From JBMNKL01 sp050261495 (GTDB lineage: Bacteria > Bacillota > Clostridia > Acetivibrionales > DTU013), in assembly GCA_050261495.1 (NCBI GenBank), contig JBLNDI010000045.1:1-24216 (forward strand): 24,216 nt of DNA, in the 5' to 3' direction. Shown here one piece after another: positions 7,562 to 14,230 of this stretch. The notes beneath the pieces are model-generated. The model ran no database searches, was not told the DNA's origin, and saw only the letters and a list, made by a program, of their open reading frames with translations. The position numbers were made by a program, and so were the translations under genes. Positions within the stretch are counted from its first letter, which is position 1. Each line of letters begins with the position of its first letter.

Positions 7562-7714
7562 CTTCTTCCTTTTGGCGGAGGCGATTTACAGAGCCTGGTG
7601 AATGAAGTGCGGTATGGGAAAAATATACAGGGCGAATATATTAACAGGCCGAAGAAGGTATCACGGAAATTGGTTATGAGGTCAGGCCTGAAAAGCATCA
7701 GGGAATATAATTGA
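7559..7714 (+). pseudogene. Possible unrecognised gene remnant upstream of the deacetylase
   Basis: A frame open from a TAG at 7556-7558 to a TGA at 7712-7714 encodes about 51 residues with a natural-looking charged composition. These include LQSLVNEVRYGKN and the C-terminal SGLKSIREYN. There is no Shine-Dalgarno site, and only weak GTG starts. I do not recognise the sequence. It may be the tail of a deleted gene or simply an open stretch by chance. The rest of 7500-7806 holds the minus-strand promoter and an AT-rich upstream region of the deacetylase containing a TATAAT at about 7784. Confidence 0.2.
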
Positions 7715-7812
7715 CCAAGTTTTCCAGCTTTTATCTTCGCATATCCCGGAGGGTATCAAAATAGTATAGTACGGGGTTATTTTATAATATTTGTTCCGTA
7801 AGGGGTATGCAT

Positions 7813-8592
7813 ATGAAGCTGTATGTTATCAGGGCCCGCAGGATGGCAGTTTACCTGGCTGCGCTGTCTGTCGCCCTGCTGGCGCTGTTCGCGTTTAACA
7901 TGCGAAAAAACGACACGCTGGCCGTGTTTTCAGCCCGCAAGGAGATACCGATATATTCGGTGGATGTGCCGGAAAAAGTGGCGTCAATTACTTTTGACTG
8001 CGCGTGGGGAGCGGGCGATATACCGGAAATACTGAATACTCTTAAAGAATCAGATATAAAAGCGACTTTTTTCCTCGTAGGACAGTGGGCGGAGAAACAC
8101 CCCGAAACCGTCCGATTGATTGCACAGGACGGGCATGATATTGCGAACCATTCATATTCCCATTTCAGGATGGGCAGCCTCGGCAGGGAAAAGATAAGCG
8201 GCGAAATCTCGCAATGCGGCGAATTGCTTGAAAAATTGACCGGGACAAAATGCGAATTGTTCAGGGCGCCGTACGGGGACTACAACAACATGGTCCTGGC
8301 CGAAGCGCGCAAGCTGGGATATTTTACAATCCAGTGGGATGTTGATTCGCTCGACTGGAAACCGGGAATAGCAAAGGAAGAAATTTTAAGGAGAATCAGG
8401 TCCAAGATAAAGCCGGGCTCGATAATCCTTTTCCACAACGACACGCCTCATACCGCCAAATTGCTGCCCGGCATCATTTCTGAAATGAAAGCGGCCGGTT
8501 ACCGGTTTGTTCCTGTTTCAAAACTTATAATACGGGAAAACTACTACATAGATCATGAAGGCCGGCAGAAAAAATCACATAAAAATGAATAA
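7813..8592 (+). CDS. Polysaccharide deacetylase, PdaB-like (sporulation/cell-wall type)
   Basis: This is a 259-residue NodB-homology-domain protein with a single N-terminal membrane anchor or uncleaved signal (about residues 11-30). The catalytic domain faces the cell wall. Motif 1 is TFDCAWGAGD with Asp62, motif 2 is the metal-binding H-S-Y-S-H (His113, His117), motif 3 is RAPYGDYN (151-158), and late motifs are SLDW and LFHND (His208). The usual second Asp of TFDD is Cys63. PdaB proteins have SFDAAWG here, so the subfamily match is good. PdaB acts on spore-cortex peptidoglycan in Bacillus, and spore formation by this host is inferred from that. The ATG at 7807 is only 1-2 bases from AAGGGG. 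The ATG at 7813 has proper spacing and is chosen. Confidence 0.85.
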   Translation: MKLYVIRARRMAVYLAALSVALLALFAFNMRKNDTLAVFSARKEIPIYSVDVPEKVASITFDCAWGAGDIPEILNTLKESDIKATFFLVGQWAEKHPETVRLIAQDGHDIANHSYSHFRMGSLGREKISGEISQCGELLEKLTGTKCELFRAPYGDYNNMVLAEARKLGYFTIQWDVDSLDWKPGIAKEEILRRIRSKIKPGSIILFHNDTPHTAKLLPGIISEMKAAGYRFVPVSKLIIRENYYIDHEGRQKKSHKNE

Positions 8593-8645
8593 AAAGCAAA
8601 AGATAAAACCACGGTTGCTATTTTAATGCCAGTGGGGTTGTAAAT

Positions 8646-9302
8646 ATGCTTATTGCAGGTATTATAGGCAGTGAAGGCAAATTACAGACCGCAAGCATAA
8701 TAAACTCGATTCTTACGTCAAAAGGCGAAAAAGTAAGCATTATCGATTCCGCGTCCATGCCCGGATATGACGGTAAAAGAATCAGGGCCTATATCAACGA
8801 ACTTGAAAAAAACAATATCAGCCTCCTTATGCTTAAAGCCGGACTTATGGATATAGACCGGTTTTTGCCCGATGATATCAGGTTTGATATCCTGATTTAT
8901 ACGGACAAGACCGAAGATAATGTATCTTTTGACAAAATAGAGCATATGGCGAGATTGAGGCGCGTATTTTCACATATGGCGGAAAAAGGCGTAGCCATAG
9001 TCAATGTTGATGACAGTCAACTGATTGATTTGCTCCAGGGAATGCGGCACAGGTTCATAACTTATGGATTTAGCACAAAAGCAAGCATTACGACGTCCAG
9101 CGTCGGAGACATAGTGTTCAAGGATGGTTTTATCTGCTGCCTGCAGAGGCCGATTTCAACGCGCGGCGGAAAAATCATCGAGCCGCAGGAATATAAACTG
9201 CACCTTGACGCCGGTGAATTTGACAGTCATAACCTACTGGCGGCGGCATCATTTGCCATAGTGAACGGCATTGACCTTAATGAGCCGGGGAAAATCCACT
9301 AA
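8646..9302 (+). CDS. Truncated Mur-ligase-like protein
   Basis: This 218-residue protein resembles the central ATP-binding domain of Mur ligases. The N-terminus has a degenerate P-loop, G-S-E-G-K-L-Q-T at residues 8-15, where true enzymes have GTNGKTTT. Lys12 is kept but the magnesium-binding Thr is Leu13. Further on come KGVAIVNVDD (114-123), FITYGFST (137-144) and an F-D-S-H-N-L-L-A-A-A-S-F-A helix (192-204), which corresponds to the G-x-x-N-x-x-N-x-x-A-A segment. There is no C-terminal amino-acid-binding domain, as the protein ends where that domain would begin. The open frame is clean, which suggests a functional short protein rather than a fresh truncation. A small hairpin (8609-8635) overlaps the weak GTGGGG ribosome site. 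Its function is unknown; ligase activity seems unlikely. Confidence 0.6.
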   Translation: MLIAGIIGSEGKLQTASIINSILTSKGEKVSIIDSASMPGYDGKRIRAYINELEKNNISLLMLKAGLMDIDRFLPDDIRFDILIYTDKTEDNVSFDKIEHMARLRRVFSHMAEKGVAIVNVDDSQLIDLLQGMRHRFITYGFSTKASITTSSVGDIVFKDGFICCLQRPISTRGGKIIEPQEYKLHLDAGEFDSHNLLAAASFAIVNGIDLNEPGKIH

Positions 9303-9340
9303 ATACAGGCAAGTATTTCCGAAAATTGATATTCAGGGAT

Positions 9341-9368
9341 TTGCATGTTGCAAAATATGTAATATAAT
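9341..9368 (+). promoter_or_regulatory. Promoter of the SSB gene
   Basis: TTGCAT at 9341-9346 and TATAAT at 9363-9368 are 16 bases apart. The predicted leader is about 110 bases long and carries the inverted repeat at 9379-9401. Confidence 0.55.
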
Positions 9369-9378
9369 ATAAAATAGT

Positions 9379-9401
9379 AATTAGTGTTGGAAATACTAAT
9401 T
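9379..9401 (+). repeat. Inverted repeat just downstream of the SSB promoter
   Basis: AATTAGT (9379-9385) is perfectly complemented by ACTAATT (9395-9401) around a 9-base loop. It falls at about +4 to +26 of the predicted transcript. That position suits a repressor operator or a 5'-end hairpin. Confidence 0.35.
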
Positions 9402-9486
9402 CTAAAACAGGCTGTTCTCGAATAAACATACAGTAGAAAAAATGCATTAATATACAGATGAGCCTTGAGAGGAGAGTGTTGAACGG

Positions 9487-10167
9487 ATGGTCGGAAACAT
9501 TATAGATAACAATATGGCGACTATTTCCGGGAAAGTAATTACAAATGTTGAATTTAGCCATGAAGTATATGGCGAAGGCTTTTATTATTTTATGCTTGAA
9601 GTGCCCAGGTTGAGTGAGAGCAGCGACAGAATTCCTGTAACGATATCAGAAAGGCTCACCAACAAGGAAAAGCTGGAAATAGGAACGATTATTGAAGTTG
9701 AAGGCCAGTTCCGTTCATACAACAGCTACAATAACGAAGGAAACAAGCTTGTACTGACAGTATTTGCACGGGATATAACTTTTCTTGAAGACGAGAAGAC
9801 AATCAAGAACCCCAACCAGATATATTTGAACGGGTTCATATGCAAAAAACCGGTATACAGGACGACGCCGTTCGGGAGAGAAATTACGGATATATTGCTT
9901 GCTGTTAATAGGCCGTACAACAAGTCGGATTACATACCATGCATTGCATGGGGCAGAAATGCCAGGTTTTCAGAGAAATTGAACGTTGGCGACAATATTA
10001 AAATCTGGGGGAGGATCCAGAGCAGGAATTACCAGAAAAAGCTTGAAACGGGCGAGGTAATTACAAAGGTAGCGTACGAGGTATCAATATCAAAGATGGA
10101 AGTCGTAGGAAAGGAGCAAGCAGCCGTAACCGGTGACAGCGACAAACAGCAGCGTGCGAATGAATAG
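9487..10167 (+). CDS. Single-stranded DNA-binding protein with two OB folds
   Basis: This 226-residue protein has two consecutive OB-fold domains, about residues 10-100 and 108-205, followed by a short charged tail. The second domain carries the SSB signature, with NGFICKKPVYRTTPFGREITD, then NRPYNKSDYIPCIAWGRNA and VGDNIKIWGRIQSR. The first is more diverged but has the same strand pattern, including EVPRLSESSDRIPVTISERL. Bacterial SSB normally has one OB fold per chain and acts as a tetramer. A duplicated form could act as a dimer, by analogy with Deinococcus SSB. The C-terminus lacks the acidic D-D-I-P-F partner-binding tip. The ATG at 9487 follows GAGAGGAGAG. A canonical rpsF-ssb-rpsR context is absent, so this is probably an accessory paralogue. 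Confidence 0.8.
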   Translation: MVGNIIDNNMATISGKVITNVEFSHEVYGEGFYYFMLEVPRLSESSDRIPVTISERLTNKEKLEIGTIIEVEGQFRSYNSYNNEGNKLVLTVFARDITFLEDEKTIKNPNQIYLNGFICKKPVYRTTPFGREITDILLAVNRPYNKSDYIPCIAWGRNARFSEKLNVGDNIKIWGRIQSRNYQKKLETGEVITKVAYEVSISKMEVVGKEQAAVTGDSDKQQRANE

Positions 10168-10223
10168 CAGGAAGGCCTGAGCCAATCCGGTCTTTTGAAT
10201 AAGTAACAAGGAAGGTACGTTAC

Positions 10224-10634
10224 ATGATAAGAGTAATTTACGGTCCCAAAGGTACGGGCAAGACGAAAACCCTTGTCGATGCGGCTAATGATATGGTGAA
10301 ACATGCCAAGGGTACGGTTGTATTCATTGACAACAGCAAGCAGCTCATTTGCAGTCTCGACCATAAAATACGCTTCGTGAACATTTCAGATTTTCCTCCA
10401 ATGGACGGAGATGTCTTTTTCGGGTTTATATGCGGTATTTTATCCCAGAACTATGATATCGAAGGAATCTTTATCGACAGGCTGAATTTCATAATAAAAG
10501 AAAAAGCCGGCGGATTGGAAGCGTTTTTCAAAAAGCTTGAAAAACTTGACAGTGAAGCAAGCGTAAGCTTTTTTATTACAATGAGCGGCAATGCCGGGGA
10601 AATGCCATCCTTTATAAAAAAATACACCGAATAG
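10224..10634 (+). CDS. Small P-loop ATPase-like protein of unknown function
   Basis: This 136-residue protein begins with a perfect Walker A motif, GPKGTGKT at residues 7-14. A hydrophobic strand ending in Asp85 (IEGIFIDRL) is a likely Walker B. A further strand (SVSFFITMSG) sits at about 113-122 in the position of the sensor strand of RecA/AAA-like folds. It is too short for a complete AAA+ module and has no arginine-finger region that I can identify. The start at 10224 follows AAGGAAGG. It lies 56 bases after the SSB gene and may be co-transcribed with it, hinting at a DNA-related role. That is inference only; I do not recognise a named family. Confidence 0.6.
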   Translation: MIRVIYGPKGTGKTKTLVDAANDMVKHAKGTVVFIDNSKQLICSLDHKIRFVNISDFPPMDGDVFFGFICGILSQNYDIEGIFIDRLNFIIKEKAGGLEAFFKKLEKLDSEASVSFFITMSGNAGEMPSFIKKYTE

Positions 10635-10653
10635 CGATATTGGCCCTGCCCGG

Positions 10654-11637
10654 TTATTTATTTTCTTCCAGTGACATCTGCAGTTCTTTTATATTGTTCA
10701 GGGCAATCATGCCTTTTATGGAGGTCAGCTGCTTTTCCTTGCCTGACGCCACTTTCTTGAGTTCGTAAATTGAGAAATTCAGTTTATCGCTTATTTGCTG
10801 CTGTTCTTTTTCCAGCGTGTTCCGAAACAGCGACCAGGATTTCTCCAGCGATTCGGCATCTTTTTTAACTGTTTCCCAATTGTCCTTTGAAGATTCCATT
10901 ATTATATTTCTTATATAATAAATCATCCTTTTTATTTCCGGCGACACCTTGCCCCGATACAGGGAAAAGAGGTCGGGCATATATGAATACAGCGCATTTG
11001 CGGAGGTGAGGACATTTTGAGCATTCCTTGACGCGGCAGTTGTTGTAAGACTGTTCAGCGCATTGTCAAAATTGTCGACAAGCTTCATGTCGGCTACTTT
11101 TTTGGTTAATTCCGGCACCAGGTCGTTCCACTGGTAATGAAGCTTGTTAATGATTTTATCGACTTCGGACCATTTTTCTTCCTGGGGCGGCTGCGCACCC
11201 TGCTTCTTCACATCCTGCTTTTGCGTACCCTGTTGTTGTGTTCCTTGCTGCTGCATGCCTTGCTGCTGAGTGTCCTCCTGCTTACCCTGCTGCTGCGTGC
11301 CTTGCTGCCGGGTGTCCTGCTGTTGTGTGCCCTGCTGCTGTGTTCTTTTCTGCTCCGTGTCTTGCTGTTGATGCGTATCTTGTTCTTCCTTGCTTTCGCC
11401 TTTTTCTTTTTTTACGCTGGGGCCGCCAAGGGTTTCAAAAAGGTCCTCAAGCTGGGACTCCAGTTTTTTAAGCTTTTCCGGTTCCTCTTCCTGTTCCTGC
11501 TCTTTTTTTTGCGCCTGCATTTGATATTCCTGCTGCCGGCCTGTCTGGTTGCAACCGGACGGCAGAACCAGTACGGCTGCCAGAAACGCCATATATGCTA
11601 TGCAAATGTATTTTTTTACAATCGTTTCCTTTCTCAA
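10654..11637 (-). CDS. Lipoprotein with Gln-rich pentapeptide repeats
   Basis: This is a secreted lipid-anchored protein of 327 residues. A short signal peptide with KKY, a hydrophobic core and the lipobox L-P-S-G-C places the lipidated Cys at about residue 29. The next 55 residues are rich in Glu, Lys and Gln. A stretch of near-pentapeptide T-Q-Q-Q-G units follows, then a helical, Lys- and Asp-rich C-terminal domain of about 170 residues that I cannot assign. An in-frame TTG at 11643 is only two bases from GGAGG. The TTG at 11637 lies 8 bases from it and is taken as the start. The gene converges on the P-loop gene, with only 19 bases between stops. Repeats of this kind vary in length between strains; a wall-spanning spacer role is inference. 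Confidence 0.75.
   Translation of the reverse strand: MRKETIVKKYICIAYMAFLAAVLVLPSGCNQTGRQQEYQMQAQKKEQEQEEEPEKLKKLESQLEDLFETLGGPSVKKEKGESKEEQDTHQQQDTEQKRTQQQGTQQQDTRQQGTQQQGKQEDTQQQGMQQQGTQQQGTQKQDVKKQGAQPPQEEKWSEVDKIINKLHYQWNDLVPELTKKVADMKLVDNFDNALNSLTTTAASRNAQNVLTSANALYSYMPDLFSLYRGKVSPEIKRMIYYIRNIIMESSKDNWETVKKDAESLEKSWSLFRNTLEKEQQQISDKLNFSIYELKKVASGKEKQLTSIKGMIALNNIKELQMSLEENK
11194..11379 (-). repeat. 15-base tandem coding repeats (T-Q-Q-Q-G type units)
   Basis: Within the lipoprotein gene, about a dozen imperfect 15-base units encode T/M/K-Q-Q-Q-G/D pentapeptides, with some degenerate copies (DTEQK, KQEDT, QKQDV). The CAG/CAA-rich units are the kind that expand and contract by slippage. 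On the plus strand the same DNA reads as a Leu- and Cys-rich shadow frame with no support. Confidence 0.85.
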
Positions 11638-11744
11638 TTGCAATACCTCCGTTTAAACGACTCTTCATCTGGTGCTTCCGGAATCAAGGTGTTATTATGG
11701 TCAAGATATTGTTATTATAGGTAAAAATCACGATATTCATACGG

Positions 11745-11759
11745 ATTTGCATTGCAAAT
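11745..11759. promoter_or_regulatory. Perfect 15-base palindrome between divergent genes
   Basis: ATTTGCATTGCAAAT has two exactly complementary 7-base arms around a single central T. It lies between the minus-strand lipoprotein and the plus-strand hypothetical gene. A minus-strand TATAAT (11719-11714) lies on its lipoprotein side, with no clear -35. It is a reasonable dimeric-repressor operator candidate, with no identified regulator. Confidence 0.35.
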
Positions 11760-11831
11760 ATATGCGTATCGCAACGACTATGAAAAAAATACATAAAGGG
11801 TTTTGAGGAAATTTATCTAATATATATTTTA

Positions 11832-11860
11832 TTGTGCAATCGGCTGGATTGACGTATAAA
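11832..11860 (+). promoter_or_regulatory. Promoter of the 102-residue hypothetical gene
   Basis: TTGTGC at 11832-11837 and TATAAA at 11855-11860 are 17 bases apart, leaving a leader of about 28 bases to the ATG at 11895. Confidence 0.5.
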
Positions 11861-11894
11861 GCAAATTGATCAAGCAAAAAAGGAGAACAAAAAA

Positions 11895-12203
11895 ATGAAC
11901 AGCCTCACGGTGAATTTATGGTCAAGGAAAACAGGAGAATTGAAACGCTTTCTTGAATGTTATTATGAAAGGGAAATTGATTTGAACGGGAATGATGGCG
12001 AATGGTCGCACATATACGGCAAGCCGGTTGAGGCGGTCGATATCATAAGCGCCGTTGTGGATAACAACGACAAGTACCAAATCGCAGTCAGCATACAGGT
12101 GAATGAAGGACAGATGCACATGATAACGCCGGAAAACCATAACGATATAATCAAGGACATATTCCGGCTATTTTACAGCGAAGATTATATTTATTGCAAT
12201 TAG
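11895..12203 (+). CDS. Small hypothetical protein
   Basis: This is a 102-residue, acidic, soluble-looking protein with no membrane segment or signal peptide. It starts at an ATG preceded by AAAAAAGGAGAAC at good spacing, and has its own promoter and a downstream stem-loop, so it is very likely a real, monocistronic gene. Sequence features include LWSRKTGELKRFLECYY near the N-terminus and DIFRLFYSEDY near the C-terminus, suggesting a compact alpha/beta domain. I do not recognise a family. It lies just upstream of gatCAB but is separated from it by a terminator-like hairpin and a promoter, so no functional link is implied. Confidence 0.7.
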   Translation: MNSLTVNLWSRKTGELKRFLECYYEREIDLNGNDGEWSHIYGKPVEAVDIISAVVDNNDKYQIAVSIQVNEGQMHMITPENHNDIIKDIFRLFYSEDYIYCN

Positions 12204-12292
12204 GGCAAATCGTAACGGGCCGGTTTTAAGGTTTCACGTTCATGCACAGTTTCATTCCGTCTGCCTGCGGGCATAGGCTGGTTTCAGCATCA

Positions 12293-12314
12293 GGGGCTTT
12301 TGTCGAAAAGCCCC
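12293..12314 (+). terminator. Perfect GC-rich stem-loop before gatC
   Basis: GGGGCTTTT (12293-12301), a GTCG loop and AAAAGCCCC (12306-12314) form a perfect 9-bp stem. The T-run (12325-12330) comes only after an 11-base gap, so it is an atypical terminator. A second small hairpin, CATGG/CCATG, flanks that T-run. Confidence 0.5.
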
Positions 12315-12341
12315 GGTTGGCATGGTTTTTTCACCATGGCC

Positions 12342-12360
12342 TTGCTTTGCTTTGCTTTGC
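12342..12360. repeat. Short tandem repeat, TTTGC units
   Basis: TTGC followed by three exact TTTGC units makes about 3.8 copies of a 5-base repeat. It ends 8 bases before the -35 box of the gatCAB promoter. Copy number could vary by slippage; an effect on the promoter is speculation. Confidence 0.6.
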
Positions 12361-12368
12361 ATAAAACG

Positions 12369-12396
12369 TTGACTATGGCGGATAATATGCTAGAAT
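12369..12396 (+). promoter_or_regulatory. Promoter of gatCAB
   Basis: TTGACT at 12369-12374 and TAGAAT at 12391-12396 are 16 bases apart. The predicted start is near 12403, about 45 bases before the chosen gatC ATG. This also argues against the TTG at 12409 as the gatC start. Confidence 0.6.
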
Positions 12397-12447
12397 TGTG
12401 ATAGTTGATTGAGCAGGAATAAAAAGGAAAAGGAGCCTTTTAAAAGA

Positions 12448-12735
12448 ATGAAAATAACGGGAGAAATTATAGAGCACATTGCCGAACTGGCACGATTAAG
12501 GTTCGACGATGCCGAAAAGGAAAAGCTGGCGTCCGAATTGGGGAAAATATTGGCTTATGCGGATAAGCTTAACGAACTTGATACGACCGGTGTAGAGCCA
12601 ATGAAGCATGTAGTTTCGCTCTGTAATGTTTTCAGGGAAGATGAAGTCAAGGAATCGATGGACAGGAGCATGCTTCTTGAAAACGCTTCGTCCCAGGAAG
12701 ATGGTTATTTCAAGGTTCCCAAGGCAATAGAATAG
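12448..12735 (+). CDS. gatC: Aspartyl/glutamyl-tRNA amidotransferase subunit C
   Basis: This is the small subunit that clamps GatA and GatB together in the cytosolic tRNA-dependent amidotransferase. The 95 residues match the usual length. The N-terminal helix has EHIAELARLRF and the middle has LGKILAYADKLNELDTTGVEP, both family hallmarks, with the DGYFKVPKAIE tail. The frame is open back to a TTG at 12409, but the ATG at 12448 begins the conserved protein (M-K-I-T). It follows AAGGAG at 12430-12435, with a rather long 12-base spacing. gatA starts 20 bases after the stop. Confidence 0.96.
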   Translation: MKITGEIIEHIAELARLRFDDAEKEKLASELGKILAYADKLNELDTTGVEPMKHVVSLCNVFREDEVKESMDRSMLLENASSQEDGYFKVPKAIE

Positions 12736-12755
12736 CCGGTATGGAGGAATAACGG

Positions 12756-14225
12756 ATGAAACTGTACGAAATGACCGCGCATGAGCTATCCGGCTTGCTG
12801 CGCAGCAAGGAAATAAGCGTGACTGAATTAACGGAAACCTTTATTAACAGGATTGAGGAAATCGATGGAATAATCGGGAGCTACATAAATGTTTTGCCGG
12901 ATATTGCGCTGAAACAGGCCAGGGTGGTGGAAAACGCTCCTGATTCACCGGGCGGCCTGCCCCCGTTGGCGGGCATACCGTCGGCACTGAAAGACAACAT
13001 ATGTACAAAGGGAATTCCCACGACATGCGCTTCAAAAATGCTGGAGAGCTTTATTCCGCCATACAATGCCACGGTGGTCGATAAGCTCGGCGCCCGGCGG
13101 TCCATATTGCTGGGCAAGCTGAACATGGACGAATTTGCAATGGGCGGTTCCAATGAAAACTCTTATTTTAAAATAACAAGAAATCCATGGAATACGGAAA
13201 TGGTGCCCGGAGGTTCGAGCGGGGGAGCGGCTGCCTCGGTAGCGGCAGGAATGGCGGTATTTGCGCTGGGCTCCGACACGGGAGGCTCCATCAGGCAGCC
13301 GGCGGCGTTTTGCGGTGTTGTCGGGATGAAGCCAACTTATGGCCTGGTCTCGAGGTACGGCCTGGTGGCGTTTGCTTCATCGTTTGACCAGATCGGCCCC
13401 ATTGCAAGGGATGTTACCGACTGCGCGCTGGTGCTTAACGCCATAGCCGGGTATGACCGTTTGGATTCGACATCTGCCAGGGTTGATATCCCGGATTATA
13501 CCGCAGCGCTCGGAGACGGGATCAAAGGCATGAGGATCGGTATTCCGCAGGAATACACCGGCCAGGGTATTGATGAGGATGTAAAAAAGGCAGTTCTTGA
13601 TGCGATAGAAACATTTGCGGACCTGGGAGCCATTTGCGAGGAATGCCGTCTTCCGCTGACCGAGTATGCCATTCCTGCGTATTACATAATTTCCTCGTCC
13701 GAAGCAAGCTCAAACCTTGCAAGGTATGACGGGATAAGGTACGGGTACAGGCCTGAAAACTGCGGCGACCTGTACGAGCTTTACATCAGGAGCAGGAGCG
13801 AGGGCTTCGGAACGGAAGTGAAGAGAAGGATCATGCTGGGCACATACGCGCTGAGTTCCGGCTATTATGACGCTTACTACAAAAAAGCGCTTCAGGTCAG
13901 GACACTGATAAAGGAAAGCTTCGACGAGGCATTTTCAAAATATGACCTGCTGATCGGACCGACGGCTCCCACCACGGCGTACAGGATAGGCGAAAAGATT
14001 GACGACCCGCTTGCCATGTACATGGGCGATATATTTACCGTACCGGCCAATATCGCCGGTATCCCGGCGCTCAGCATCCCGTGCGGGTTTGACAGGAACG
14101 GCTTGCCCATAGGGCTCCAGTTGATCGGGAAAGCGTTTGATGAAAGCACGCTGCTAAAAGCGGGTTTTGCGTTTGAACAAAGTACGGATTACCATTTGAG
14201 AAGGGCAAGTGTTGCGAGAGGGTGA
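12756..14225 (+). CDS. gatA: Aspartyl/glutamyl-tRNA amidotransferase subunit A
   Basis: This amidase-signature subunit hydrolyses glutamine and passes ammonia to GatB for converting Glu-tRNA(Gln) and Asp-tRNA(Asn) to the correct amides. The 489 residues are full length. The catalytic Ser-cisSer-Lys triad is intact: Lys79 in SALKDN, Ser154 in PGGSSGG, and Ser178 in GSDTGGSIR. The flanking glycine-rich amidase signature and the C-terminal IPALSIPCGF segment are also present. The ATG at 12756 follows TGGAGGA at normal spacing. gatB begins 5 bases after the stop, so the three genes form one operon. Its presence suggests the host makes Gln-tRNA and/or Asn-tRNA indirectly. Confidence 0.98.
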   Translation: MKLYEMTAHELSGLLRSKEISVTELTETFINRIEEIDGIIGSYINVLPDIALKQARVVENAPDSPGGLPPLAGIPSALKDNICTKGIPTTCASKMLESFIPPYNATVVDKLGARRSILLGKLNMDEFAMGGSNENSYFKITRNPWNTEMVPGGSSGGAAASVAAGMAVFALGSDTGGSIRQPAAFCGVVGMKPTYGLVSRYGLVAFASSFDQIGPIARDVTDCALVLNAIAGYDRLDSTSARVDIPDYTAALGDGIKGMRIGIPQEYTGQGIDEDVKKAVLDAIETFADLGAICEECRLPLTEYAIPAYYIISSSEASSNLARYDGIRYGYRPENCGDLYELYIRSRSEGFGTEVKRRIMLGTYALSSGYYDAYYKKALQVRTLIKESFDEAFSKYDLLIGPTAPTTAYRIGEKIDDPLAMYMGDIFTVPANIAGIPALSIPCGFDRNGLPIGLQLIGKAFDESTLLKAGFAFEQSTDYHLRRASVARG

Positions 14226-14230
14226 AACAT

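Noticed and set aside
7345..7605. Plus-strand 86-codon frame opposite the start of the PlsC-like gene
   Set aside because: It overlaps the minus-strand coding region and promoter and has no family signal.
9402..9450. LexA (SOS) box before the SSB gene
   Set aside because: GTTC and CGAATAAAC fragments are present but not in the CGAAC-N4-GTTC arrangement.
11194..11379. CRISPR-like array
   Set aside because: The repeats are contiguous 15-base coding units without spacers and lie inside a lipoprotein gene.
11137..11724. Long Leu-rich plus-strand frame
   Set aside because: It is the antisense reading of the CAG/CAA-rich lipoprotein repeats. The minus-strand gene has a ribosome site, signal peptide and lipobox, and this frame has none.
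14222..14230. GTG at 14222 as the gatB start with overlap of gatA
   Set aside because: The conserved protein begins at the ATG at 14231, which has the better ribosome-site spacing.
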